Below, piece after piece: positions 44,561-56,035 of a stretch of 64,000 nt of DNA (its first letter is position 1; every line of letters starts with the position of its first letter). The notes under the pieces are model-generated. The model made no database searches and had not been told where the DNA came from. It worked only from the letters and a program-made list of their open reading frames with translations. The stretch lies in the NCBI RefSeq assembly GCF_052857255.1, contig NC_135497.1, positions 192,790,530 to 192,854,529 on the forward strand, given 5' to 3'. A program made the position numbers and the translations under genes. This stretch comes from Amblyomma americanum (taxonomy: Eukaryota > Arthropoda > Arachnida > Ixodida > Ixodidae).

Positions 44561-47520
44561 ACATATTGCAACTTTATTGAGAGCCCCTTTCTGGTCCCTT
44601 TGAACTTCTTTTCCCCTCATCTTCCTTGCAACCTGTGCTTGGAGAAGGAATGAATCCTCATTGTATGCTTTGTGTATGTTTTCCTCGATCTTCCTAGAGC
44701 TTGTGCTCTAGCACTTCTTCTGTTTTCTCAAGTGTTCTGCCTTGCTTGTTCACTGTGAATGTACTACCCTGCAATTCCTTTGTCGCTGTATTCATTTCTT
44801 ATGCATACATATTTCCTAACATGACATTTATGCTGAGCACGTACATACTCGTGAAAGCATTACTTTAAAGGAACACCAGTAGTCTTTTTTGCAGTGTAGC
44901 CTGGTATTGAGTGAACTCTAAACTTGATTGAAATCTTTGTTTCTTTTTCGGCGTTATACCTGTCCTCTGAACGTTGATGCAAGTGAATGTGTAGACATTG
45001 GGGTATGAGTAAACTATCTCAGCAATGCAAAAGCTCTGATACCTAGAGCAGCTCTTTCTTGTAATCTCACATAAAATCAGCATATTATACCCAGCCTACA
45101 CCAGAATTTTAAATGCCGTCTTGCCAAATGACATTTGACTTGACTGCCAGTCTTGTGCTGATTTTTTCAGCACTTCGTTCAGATGTTCGAGTTGACGGTT
45201 TACTGCATAGACAGTGGAGAGTTTCTCATGACATAAAAGTGCAAACGTGTACCCTTGTATTGAGCATCTTTGCTCTATCATTTGGAAAACAAAAATTTAT
45301 CACCAAATATGTGCTTTTAGTTCAAAAATTTTAACACGCATGTGGTAGTTTTTATTTACTGTGCCCTGTGTAACTGCATGACATGGCAACTCGAGAGACC
45401 GCCTTCAATTTTTTTGATATTAATAATTGGTTCTTGTCTCAGTTTCATTGTCCAAAGCCTTTATAGCTGCCATCTTCAAATAAAACAGAAAGCTGTCATA
45501 GGCGGAACTTCTTTCACTGTTGTTTAAAATTGTAAAATTGCAGATGTTGTGACTTAGATATGTGCTTTTATTAGAGGAAAACCAGTCAAAAAGATGAAGG
45601 ATGAAGAATTAAGGAATGAACTCAATGACAACTGGAATATCAAATGTATTTTATTGAAGCTTATTGCTGAGCATGTACTGTATTTTCACTTTATGCTCAC
45701 AGCAACAGTTACTCTGCCAGCATCTCACACTTTTTTGTTGCTGCAACACACTTCAAGGTATTTGTGAAGTGCAGTTTGTACGCATTGCCACAAACGTGCC
45801 TTCATTCGCTCTGAAAAGCTTTTGTGACTACCAGACCTATCTGGAATAAAAGTAGTCATATGATTAAATGTTATCAGCAGCTACCTGCTCACTGCAGTGT
45901 GGTTTCCCTCGTAAAGGTTTAGCAGTAAATGCCACGGTGTGCAGAGCTATATGTGTTAGTTGGATCTCAAGACTTGACATGGAGAAGGTGGTGGTTTTTT
46001 TAACAGTGCAGTTCTTAGGCACCCAATCTTTGGTTGGGAGTTGGTAGCGATGTGGGAGTTTTAAAGTGTGAGGGGGAAAGTGAAACAAGGGTAAGGTGAG
46101 AGTGACAGGAACAGTGTTGATTGTGCTGATTGGAAGAAGGTGCAGTGAGAGAGAAGAGGGGAGGCAGTACATGTTTCTGCAGTAAACTGGCTGCAGCTGC
46201 TAAACGCACCACCTGAGCTGGTGTTCAATGGTAGTGATGCGTGCTGCCTAAGCTAGATATCGATGCTGTGACGACCGAGAAGTGTACACGGCCAGTGCGG
46301 AGGCTACTATGCATTGTCACTGCGAGGATTTGGAAGTTTGAAGCAGCCAATGTGAACTCTTGGCATATCATTTGATGAGAATAGTGTGTCACTTTGCGGA
46401 GCACAAGCTGTCATTTATCACTTATGGGCGAGGCGAGAAAGTAATGGTATACACAAGGATGGGTATAGATAAGTGATCTGTGTAAAAAAAACGGTTCTGT
46501 AAACTATATATGGCATTTGTTTGTCTGATGTCTAGTGCGAGCCTATTTCTCCATAGCTGAACTGAATTTCGCATTACTGAGTGTAATTGTAATCGCACTG
46601 CAACTTTTGTTTGACAGTGACAGTAGCTGTATATATTCCATGTTGGCATTGAGAAGAGAAAAGAACAAAGATTTAGGCACATTTTTGTCATGGTTGATGT
46701 TGGCTTTAAAAGGCTAATGGCTCTTGAAAGGTTCTTTGATGTCCTGTCTAATGCTACACCCATGGTGTGAACTGTGTTCTTTTCCACATAGTTTGAATTG
46801 CTTGAAGCATTGCGGCATGAAAACTACTACTGTGTCGGGGGTATAGTAAATGCAAAGCAGCTGCATTATTCTAGTTAATTTGGGTCTTCTCCAAATTTCT
46901 TGTTATCTTCCAGTGCCACATTTGTGTTTCTTACCATTGCACAGTATTGAAATTTTTTTCTAGGTGATAAATGTATGCAAAACAAATTCATCAAGAGCAG
47001 TACAACTGCAATTATATGTTTTTAAATAGTTCAACAAAAAATATATTATCTGGGACAATATTGCCTAAAACTGCAGATTTTGGAAAATGACGAGGAATCT
47101 AGAGGAGTTCGGTGACACATTTGGCAAACCTTCATTTGGTAGTGCAACATCTGAAGAGTTTTTATTACTGTTTGTGGATTTATTCACATTTGCATTAACC
47201 TTAGTGCAAGCCTTTGCAACATATACGGTGCAACAACAGCAAGTGCAAATGTAGCCGAGGCCTCTGAAATCACCATCGTTTTCTCAGCCTCCCCGCCCTA
47301 GCAGCAGTGCACTGCAGAAAAGCTGCTGTTCTCCTGTGCTTGGTCAGTGAGCATATATCGTGTGATCAGAATTTGGTAAAATTATGAATGGCATTAGCGA
47401 AAAGTTTCTTATCTGGCAATGTATTAAGCAGCAGAAAAAAAGTGGGGCCATTGAACTGTCCATGATTTTGAGCATATGAACCAAACATTTATCAATGAAA
47501 TTTGTATATTTCACGATTTG
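44561..47520. other. No recognisable feature
   Basis: AT-rich DNA with short ORFs and no motif. Confidence 0.4.
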
Positions 47521-49460
47521 CAGGGGTGCAAGAGCTGTGCTAATTGGGCCATTTTGATACAACTGGGAGTTTGTGCGCCAAGGTGTGCCAAAAAGGCAAA
47601 AATTGCTAAAATTGCGCCAACCTATGCCAAGATGCCCAGACTAGCCGTAAAAGATTGGAGTCAGGCTAGATTTAGTGAAAAATAAGAGCAGCATTGGCAA
47701 CCAGCAGTTTTTATTGGATGTCAGTCTAATCCAATCCAGTCGCAGGGAGGCAGCAACAAAAGAGGAACGTGCGTGGTTGGTGTGCGTGCCGAGAGGCTGT
47801 TTTTGTCAGATTTTCTCCGCAGGTTGCAACCCCTCCTGTGCATAGGCATTCAAGATAAGCAAAGATGAGTCCATTTAAAGTAGAAGCTTTGTTCAGAAAA
47901 CGTCAGTGCCACCAGTGTGTTGGACGGAGACGTTGAGCATTTGAGAGGTGTTGCAAGCACTGACGCCGTCCATCTGAGCGGGCATATCTGCTAGAAAAAT
48001 CGACGGTGTCGTCGTTTGCACTGCTTTTGTTGAAGTGGCTGAACAGACTCGCATAAATTAGCGGGTCATATTTTTTACTGATACAATTGTGTTTTAGGTG
48101 CCAGACATGGTTCTTTTAATGCACGTGTCGCATGTCTTTTTAATGTGGCTCCTCGGAGTTGCCGGTATTCTGTTGCGCCATTCATTTTACGAGAGGTTGT
48201 TCCTATGTTGTCTCATTGATAGAATCACATTTGCATCGTCAGATTGTGCATCAGTTATGGCTATCGCATTGGCGCCAATATAACGTGAGGGGGAACTTCT
48301 TAAAAGTTTGCTTCGGGTCTCGACCGGTGTGAAAACGCGCAGCAGTCTCGGATTTTCAATTTCATATTGCCGCAGCAGAGCCCAGGACCGCCAAACACAC
48401 TTTTCGTGGTCCCTTTGGAGCCCCCAGAAAATCAATCCTTGACTGTAGTTAGGTTGTATTAGTAACAAAATTACTGGCTTTTGACCTTTTCTTGGTAATT
48501 TTATTCTTTGCAAGGCGGTGCACAAGATTCAGCACCTCAGTGCTGAATGAAGTGGACTGCAACGGGGATGCATGTGATCAGCCCTTGGTGCAAGCCAGGC
48601 ACCAAGGACGCACTTGCTTTTTGCATCCTATGCAACGTTACAATCTCCTGTGCTCAGCATGGTGCTGCTGCTGTCAAGCGCCATGCAAACATGAAAAAAA
48701 CATCTGTAGGCAGCAGCAAAGGAGAGAGATTCAAACGGTGTACCTATACCACCCAAGACTACAATAGATTTTTGCACAGGGAAAGCCACGTGCCTCATTG
48801 CAGGATCAAGTGTGCAAAGCTGAAGCCATATTTGCAATGTCAGTTGTTTCAAAGGGCATTCCCTACTCGTGGGGCGACACAGCAGCATGCATTTATAGAA
48901 AGATGTTTCCTGACAGCAATGTGGCAATGAATTTCACCTGTGTAAGGGAAAAAGCTTTCCTCTCTCATCTCAGATGGTCTGGGGCCTCACTTCAGACGGA
49001 AAATTATGACACAGTTGTGTCGTGCAAATGTTTTTTTCTTTATTGATTAATAAAACACCAAAACCAGAGGAGCGTATGCAGCATTTAGATGTGGTGATCA
49101 TATATTTCTCTGAGAGTGTGCAACAGGTTGTAGTTGAATACTTGAACTCTTTTAACCTCGGCAGTGACATTGGAGATATAATTGTAGACTGCGTATAGGA
49201 TGCCCTAACAGAGCTACCAAAGGAAGGGCTACGGCCAAAACGCCATGAAGAGTGTGAAGTCGAAACTTAAACAAAAGATTAACCCAAATCTAGACGATGT
49301 TGAGGAATGCAGTCTGCACAAAGTGCACAATGCATTTTCAAAGGGCTTTTCTCTGATGTCGTTTCTCTCTGATGTCGAGGAACTTGTGAGGGATGTCTAC
49401 TATTACTTTAATCATCCTGCGCGTACTGAGGGCCTGAAGGAACTCCTAGAAATCATCTTT

Positions 49461-50303
49461 CATCTTTAAGCAGCACGAAACACAGGACAAGAGGAAGAAA
49501 CATGAGACGACACGAGCGCTTTTCTAACAACTGAACTTTTATTTTAGAAAGGTTAGATATATAGACACCAAAACAATAACAGAAAAAACACAAAAAACCC
49601 AGAACATAAAATCGCGATAGTCCGTAAACCGTACGTGCAGGCAGTGGGAGGTTTATCGCCTCATCTTAACACATGACATGCCCCAGCTATCAACCTGTCG
49701 CCACACATTCCTCAAGAGCGTGAATCTCTTTTTCCACCAGATTGATAGAAGGCGAAGCGACACAAGATTCAGACTCCTGCCTTATCAGAAATGCTTCAAC
49801 AAACTCCCTGCAGGTCTGGTCTGGGTGACTAAACAAGATATTTGTCCTGTCCAAATGGGAGAAATGGTCTACATTTTCGGCAGTGCACAGCAAGGTTCGA
49901 CGAAACTGCCCCTTTTACTGACCTTCGATGTTCAAACAGCCGCTCGTTTATACAGCAGCCTGTCTGGCCGATGTACATCTTGCCACAGGAAAGCGGGATA
50001 GAATAAACCACTCTAGTGTCGCAGTCAACGAGCGGTTTTTTATGTGTAACTGTGCATCTGATCCTCCCTCGGTCATCCCAGCCCTCAAGCTTCTTTCTTA
50101 CTGCACTGCAGACTCTGCTCAGCTTATTCTTAGCTGTGAAAACTACTTTTACACCGTATCTTGCCCCTACCTTCTTCAACTGGTGTGACAATCCATGTAG
50201 GTACGGAATCCCGACTATTCTTGTTAGCGCGCCGTCTTTTCCTTTTTTTTTTTGCGAGGCTATCGCCCCTAGTCAACATTCTTTCCGATATTTGAGTCAG
50301 AGC
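49461..50303 (-). mobile_element. Penelope-like element, left copy (5' truncated)
   Basis: Read right to left: LSERMLTRGDS and LHGLSHQLKKVGARYGVKV (end of RT), a linker, then GIY-YIG endonuclease VVYSIPLSCGKMYIGQTG...LFEHRRSVKG. A frameshift occurs after HCRKC, and LVEKEIHALEECVATG ends the coding part near 49690. The terminal sequence runs to 49461. RT core motifs are absent. Confidence 0.87.
49829..50191 (-). pseudogene. Penelope-like RT tail + GIY-YIG endonuclease, left copy
   Basis: 120-codon frame containing CSAVRKKLEGWDDRGRIRC, VDCDTRVVYSIPLSCGKMY, YIGQTGCC and NERLFEHRRSVKGAVSSNL. GIY-YIG nucleases nick the target for reverse transcription. The frame shifts near 49880 and the C-terminus is in another frame (49893-49690). 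Confidence 0.85.
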
Positions 50304-50931
50304 CAGAGGATCAGATGTACAGTTACACATAAAAACCGCTCGTCGACTGCGACACTGGAGTGGTTTATTCTATCCCGCTTTCCTGTGGCAAGATGTACAT
50401 CGGCCAGACAGGCCGTTGTATAAACGAGCAGCTGTTTGAACATCGAAGGTCAGTAAAAGGGGCAGTTTCGTCGAACCTTGCTGTGCACTGCCGAAAATGT
50501 AAAGACTGTTTCCCCCATTTGGACAGGACAAATATCTTGTTTAGTCACCCAGACCGGACCTGCAGGGAGTTAGTTGAAGCATTTCTGATAAGGCAGGAGT
50601 CTGAATCTTGTTTCGCTTCGCCTTCTATCAATCTGGTGGAATAAGAGATTCACGCTCTTGGGGAATGTGTGGCGACAGGGTGATAGCTGGGTGCATGTCA
50701 TGTGTTAAGATTGCTGTTGCGCTTTGTTAAAATGAGCCGATAAAGCTCCCACTGCCTGCACGTACGGTTTACGGACTATCGTGATTTTATGTTCTGGGTT
50801 TTTTGTGTTTTTCAGTTATTGTTTTGGTGTCTATATATCTAACCTTTCTAAAATAAAAGTTCAGTTAGAAAAGCGCTCGTGTCGTCTCATGTTTCTTCCT
50901 CTTGTCCTGTGTTTCGCGCTGCTTAAAGATG
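50304..50931 (+). mobile_element. Penelope-like element, right copy (5' truncated)
   Basis: Same element on the + strand, starting at RIRCTVTH (50311) inside the RT-to-endonuclease linker. The GIY-YIG region runs in one frame from 50360 to 50641 (VYSIPLSCGKMYIGQTGR, CRELVEAFLIRQESES). The 3' terminal 200 bases (50730-50931) are almost identical to the reverse complement of 49461-49660: in the last 55 bases I see one difference, and a GTT is missing near 50866. Confidence 0.87.
50360..50644 (+). pseudogene. GIY-YIG endonuclease domain, right copy
   Basis: 94-codon uninterrupted frame with the Y...YIG tandem (VYSIPLSCGKMYIGQTG), an Arg/His-rich helix (NEQLFEHRRSVKG) and the later conserved Glu (LVEAF). 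Lacks the whole reverse transcriptase, so it is not autonomous. Confidence 0.85.
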
Positions 50932-52633
50932 AATACATTCCAACTCGCCCAGTTTTCTGTTCTCATTCTCCTAGAAATACTGGGAATAGCGCTTCATGTC
51001 TTTCTCAGACTGGCTGACATTACAAGACTCTCTAGCCTGCTGCTGTTTCTAAAAGATGCTGCAGAGCTCCTTAGCGGGTTCCTGAACTTTTTTCAGGGGC
51101 AGCAGGCACTCCTACATGTCCTTCATGATGAGAGCCTGGCATTATGCCCAGAGTTTTGAGCTGTGTTTTACTAACAAGAGTGCGGAAGACCTGACCAAAC
51201 TCAACCTGGACAATGCATCCCTGTGGAAGGCACGGTCCGGAATTGGCTTTTGCAGAGAAATCAATGGAAGGCTGAGACCCCGCAGAGAAAAAAATGTTCT
51301 GCTTTGGTGCCCAGCAATTTACCTTGCTTGTTCAAAGGCAGTGCTTCAGAGGCTCCCTCTGACTAACAAAGTGATCATGCATGCAAGGGTTCTTGCAGTA
51401 TGAGATACTGAGCACGAGATGCGATTCTCCCACTGTGTTGCGGGGCAGCTGCTTCGGGTTTTAGCTGATGATGAGGTATCGTCTGTCATCGATGAATGGC
51501 ACATGCTGAAGTGTAATGGTGAAGACAGTAACAGATGAACAAAGATATCCTCTGCTTTCAAAACCCATAAAAGCACTTCTTTCTTCACTCCACGACAGTG
51601 CCGGCCTAGAACGAGGCTTCAGCGAAAACAAGTACATCCTAGATGGACGGAGCACTCCGAGCATTGAGCATTAATGGAATGCACCATGTTAAAAGTTTTC
51701 TTTAGTGTTATGATGGTGAGGCAAACGGAAGGCAACGGGAGATGCTACTTTGAAGCAGCAAGGCATTGCTCACTAATGCCGAGGAAATGATCAACTCAGG
51801 CTTCAAGCAAAAAGATGAATAAGGCATAAATTGGCCGCATGCTTTTAACAACAGGGAATGCAAACTTTGAGCAGGCACTTAATGAACTGAAGGAACTGGA
51901 GAAGCTAATATCCAAGAAAGCAGAGCATTGATGTCACGTTAATGACATGAGTACTAGACATAAGTACTAGATATATGCACGCTGCTGGTAAGGTTTTAGT
52001 TGTGCAAAAGTGGCTTGGTCTTTGTCAAATATCTTGTCATGGTCAAATCTAGTCTGCCGCAGTGTATGCACTTCTAGTCTAGCCTAGTCAGGTCCTTCAG
52101 GTCATACTTGAATTCAGGTACAAATAAATTTGCAGCATTTATACCAACCTTATATTTTTGTGTTCTCTTGCCTGGTTCTATAATATTCTAAGCTTTGGAT
52201 CAACCTGTTTTGCAGGTTTGCACAAATTGACCTATGCCGTGTGGGTTTCTGCAGAATTCACTGGTCACAGATTTGCAGGACCTTGCCCACTGAAGCTAAA
52301 ACATTTGCACTGAAGTTAGTTTTATGCAATGAACCTGAAAAAAAAAAAATTGAACCTCCTTTTTGTTATGGTTTGCAGCTTCGTTGCATTGCTGGAGTTC
52401 ATTTTAAATAACTGTTGTAATATTCACATCTATTCATTTTTTGTTCTAAAAGTAAGCTTCCTTACCTGTTACAGTGCTGGTGCTCTCCAAGCTCAAGATT
52501 TTTTCCTCGTCATCTGCTCCAAATTTGGACTGGTGCTCCAAAATGGGGTTTCTTTTCCAAGTGACCTGCTCCGGAATTTAATTTTCCTGCTCTGAAAATT
52601 GCTCCAATTACTACTTCAGCTGTTGCACTCCTT

Positions 52634-55006
52634 AATTTGGGAGCGGCAGATCAAACTTTACCTTAATGGTCACAAGAGTCAAAGGAGTGTTGAGTTTGCA
52701 CTTGTTTGTATGCAACTTGCATGTAGTTGCAAGCATAAGAATATTTGCTTGTAAGGGCAGTTTTCAGATAGATCCAGTGCCTTCATGTTGGTCTACACAG
52801 CACAGGCGTCTGAACTGTACAAGCACTGCAATGATCCAGTTTTTTTCATGATCCTAATTTATAACTGGTGTCCTAATTCCCATGAAAATGTCAGAATTAA
52901 TTCCTTTGTTCCTTGCTGATGCATTTTTCATTTGCACAGGTCTGTATCATGACCTTGTCATTACTCTCTGTGTTTGTGGGTAAAGTCTAAAACTGAAAAG
53001 TGCACAAATAGTCATGCACGGAACATTTTGGCTGTGAAAAAAATTCTTTTTTCTTTTTTTTCACATTATAAGCCTTTGTGACAAACGGTGAAATGGAGGT
53101 CACTACCAGTCTTTGGATTACCTTTGCCCAAGCAATTATTACTTTGCCTGATTTTTCACTGCAGTGCAGTGTGTTCGAGAGTGTGTCTATTTGTTGTCAT
53201 GTGTATTTGCATGTTTGCTTACCACTGTAAAAAAATTAAGCGTCTTGTTTTGGACTTGGGGGTTTTACATGACGATTTGCAAACATTCCGATTTTATGTA
53301 TGGTTACGTCTTGTAGTGCTCGTGACTTGTCCTAGGACAAGCGCTTGTCCTACGTCGTTCTGCTGTGTGTATGTTTTTCGGTGCTACAGTTTTCCTTCCT
53401 CGAGTACAATGAACCATCTAGCCCAAATAGAAGGTCTTATAAATTGTGACTTGTCCCTTCTGTGTTTTGATCTATGGAACCTCATACAGGAAAAGCTCAG
53501 GACTTTGTTAATTCGAACTGTGTGACTGAATTCCATTGAAGTCTACAGATAAAACAGATGATTATTTTGGATGTGTATTGGTTCTATCACTGTTTATTAG
53601 AACCATGTGCGCACACGGTTACCAGAGCAGCGCAACCATGAGGTTCCAATCGTACTTTTGAGATGTAATGATGGTGTTGCGAGGCTGGAGCTTAGTAGTG
53701 GCGGTAGAGCAACGACAACTAAGGGGCATGAAATCTGTCCCCAGTGACCTCCAAAGTTTCAGTAGCTTGCTCTATTAACTGTTGTAGTTAAGGGGACATG
53801 TGGGTGAAAAAATCGACAATTTTTGTTGCAAAATAGTTTTTTGGTTTTTGCCCGTTTTTTTTATATGCAAGCCTTTTTCTTTGAGTTGCAACAATACCAG
53901 CGCTGAATATAAATGCTAAATTAGTAAACCCTGCGATGTAGACATGCCAAGTGGTCAAAAAATGAGCACAATTCGATACTTTCATGATGGCAGCAAATTT
54001 AATTGCGGCATTTTCTTTCACTGTGGTGCTGCAGGGAGGTAAAGGAAGCTTGTTGTTTCTGGCCCATCCTTTCTCAGTTTTTTTGCTCAAAAACAAAAAA
54101 ATTGAAAATGCACATTTTATGTTTCCAGAAGTTGCAGCGCTACTCTTATATTTTGGGATGCATTTTTCTTCGTAGATCATTTTCATGCAACCTCAGTGCT
54201 TGTGCATAACATAGTGATAGACAGCGTGACAGATTTTCAGCGCATATTTCAATACCTGTGCCGCACAGCATATTGATTTGTATAGTATTTCTTTTTGTGT
54301 GCTCACACTTCTTTAGTAACTTTACAGGGACGGTACCTGAAAAAGCATTTTGGAAGGTTGATTACAACATGTATGCAATGTTTACTTGACATGTCTATAA
54401 CTGTGAATTTTGGAGTTTCTTGATATTACATATGTGCTTTTGTGCAGTGTTCAGCTTTTGAATTATGGGCAAATTAGTCTTCTAGACATGATCTGTAATC
54501 TGGTCATTCATCGAAACATTTCCCTGTGTTATTTGCTTACTGTTTTATTCTTTATCTTTCAGTGCTTGCTGTTTTGCTTCCTGTTTTTTTAGCCCCACCT
54601 TTCAATTTTTTTGCCTTCTGGTTCATGTGATTATTAATGCATATTGTTACTTCTAGACAAGGATGTTAGAGGCAGTGTGGACTATTCTGCCCGATACATG
54701 TTTTGTGTGCATAAGTGTGTGTGAACAGTAATCAAAAATTCAGAATATTGCAATGTAATCAACTATATTTTTGCAATGATAGTTTGTTACAATTAGTGCT
54801 CCTGTGAGCTGCATGCTGACTTGAAATCAGAAGCTTTGTTTATAGTTTGGCTTTGATACACTGACTGTGGGATAATTTTTGTCGAATATTAGAACACCTG
54901 CTTAAAGACATGCATCATTCATGTGTCTAGCTCCAACAAAAGTGCTCCCAACAAAATCAGTAAAGTATATCGCTGTTTAGAAAACATGGTTTTATGCATT
55001 GTGCAG
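52634..55006. other. Intron-like DNA before the zinc-finger exon
   Basis: Contains TTAAGGGGACATGTGG (53787; see 9815) and, at about 54530-54710, the second copy of the dispersed repeat at 18840-19250. No coding motif otherwise. Confidence 0.4.
54530..54710. repeat. Dispersed repeat, second copy
   Basis: TTTTGCTTCCTGTTTTTTTAGCCCCACCTTTCA...CTGGTTCATGTGAT and AAGGATGTTAGAGGCAGTG...TCTGCCCGATACA match 18860-18935 and 19219-19262, joined directly here. Confidence 0.65.
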
Positions 55007-55491
55007 GCTCAGTCAGCACTGGGAGTGGATGCAGCCCAAAGAAATCTCAAGCGGGCAGGCAATGGTTTGCATGCCCTGAGTGCGACTATTCTACAGCGGT
55101 TCGCACCAACTTCAAGGCCCACTTCAGGACACACAGTGGTGAGCGCCCTTTTCAGTCCACACTTTGCAGCAAGTCCTTTTCTGTGGAGTTAATCGTGAAC
55201 GACCACCCTCATGTACATGCAGGCGAAAAGCCGTACAAGTGCCCTCATTGCTTCAAGACCTTCACCCAGCGTTCCTCTGTAGTGAGACACATTCGCACCC
55301 ACACAGGCAACAGGCCATTCAAGTGTGCTCACTGCAGCAAGGCCTTCACAAGAAAGGATTTACTGTCAAGCCACCTTTGCATCCACACGGGCGAGAGGCC
55401 ATACCACTGCCACCTATGTCCGCTGGACTTTGCACGCAAGAAGAGTCTACAGAGTCATCTGAAAACCCACAAAAAGAATTCCCTTCTTTAA
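55007..55491 (+). CDS. C2H2 zinc-finger protein, terminal exon
   Basis: Nuclear DNA-binding protein by family; targets unknown. The acceptor TTATGCATTGTGCAG ends at 55006 and the exon enters in phase 1. About 160 residues carry five tandem fingers: CPECDYSTAVRTNFKAHFRTH (finger 1, intact), a degenerate finger 2 in which the first Cys position is Ser (FQSTLCSKSF) though its other ligands remain, then CPHCFKTFTQRSSVVRHIRTH, CAHCSKAFTRKDLLSSHLCIH and CHLCPLDFARKKSLQSHLKTH (intact). Linkers are of the TGERP kind (HTGNRPF, HTGERPY). The protein ends KKNSLL and TAA at 55489-55491. No upstream coding exon was found in the window. Confidence 0.9.
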
Positions 55492-55690
55492 CATTTACTT
55501 TAGGGTACTTTGTAAACAAGAACTGTACACGTATTTTCAATGGTGGCTGCATTACAGCTGTGTGTCGTAAAACTGTGGTCTGCGCTTCTATGCCTGCAAA
55601 TGTAGCAGGAAATGTTTGTAGTCCTGTATAGCCATATGTCAATTTCGCCGTTAGATGTTCTTCAGTGTGCAAAATATTGGTGATTAAGTA
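55492..55690. other. Probable 3' UTR of the zinc-finger gene
   Basis: No AATAAA in the first 200 bases; the LINE 3' end at 55700-56035 contains AATAAA and may supply polyadenylation (inference). Confidence 0.35.
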
Positions 55691-55699
55691 TTAGCATTC

Positions 55700-56035
55700 G
55701 TCTTATTGAATCCATGTCTATCAGTTACATTGAACCGGTATTATTACTTTTTACTAATATGCGGCATTTTGTGTTTGGAATTACTATGTATATTATGTAT
55801 TTTGTGTTTCTATATATTTTGTGTTTACAATTTCTATGTATACTGCATGCTCTTATCTTCGTACAATTTTTAATCGCAGCTTTATTATTTCTGCTGTTAT
55901 CCATTGTCAAGAGAAAACAAGGGGTAAGAACCGTTGTCAAGCTGCTCGAGAAGCAGCTTTTTGTTCTTATCCTTGCATTTATTTCTGTATTGAAAGAAAT
56001 GCTAAATAAATTGATTGATTGATTGATTGATTGAA
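55700..56035 (+). mobile_element. LINE 3' end with (GATT)n tail
   Basis: A T-rich 3' UTR-like stretch ends AAATGCTAAATAAATTGATTGATTGATTG; the tail-period repeat at 56013-56034 marks the 3' terminus. No coding part left. Confidence 0.55.

Larger units (their letters stand above)
48547..51930 (+). pseudogene. hAT-like transposase, broken and split
   Basis: Left part: WCKPGTKDALAFCILCNVT with CxxC...H (BED-like finger, 48580-48690), then EAIFAMSVVSKGIPYSWGD and KMFPDSNVAMNF (48815-48940), and NLDDVEECSLHKVHNAFSKG with FLSDVEELVRDVYYYF (49275-49420). The Penelope pair interrupts at about 49461-50931. Right part: LLSGFLNFFQGQQALLHVL (51070-51125), SAEDLTKLNLDNASLWKA (51180-51235), LPLTNKVIMHARVL (51355-51395) and ERGFSENKYILDGRSTPS (51610-51660), the hAT C-terminal dimerisation region. 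Multiple stops and frameshifts; catalytic residues cannot be followed. Ends at about 51930. Confidence 0.83.
47521..52633 (+). mobile_element. hAT-family DNA transposon (interrupted)
   Basis: The left end CAGGGGTGCAAGAGCTG (47521-47537) and right end CAGCTGTTGCACTCCT (52617-52632) are inverted repeats, matching 14 of 16 bases. Subterminal motifs recur inside each end (TGCGCCA/TGTGCCA at the left, GTGCTCC/CTGCTCC at the right). A transposase pseudogene lies between. Flanks share ATTTG, but a clean 8-bp duplication is not seen. The span of 5.1 kb includes 1.47 kb of inserted Penelope-like sequence. Confidence 0.65.

Noticed and set aside
44560..47520. Possible host exons among short ORFs
   Set aside because: None has a recognisable domain together with paired splice signals.
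53060..53075. TGTGAAAAAAA...TTTTTTTTCACA hairpin
   Set aside because: A-run against T-run pairing is expected by chance in AT-rich DNA.
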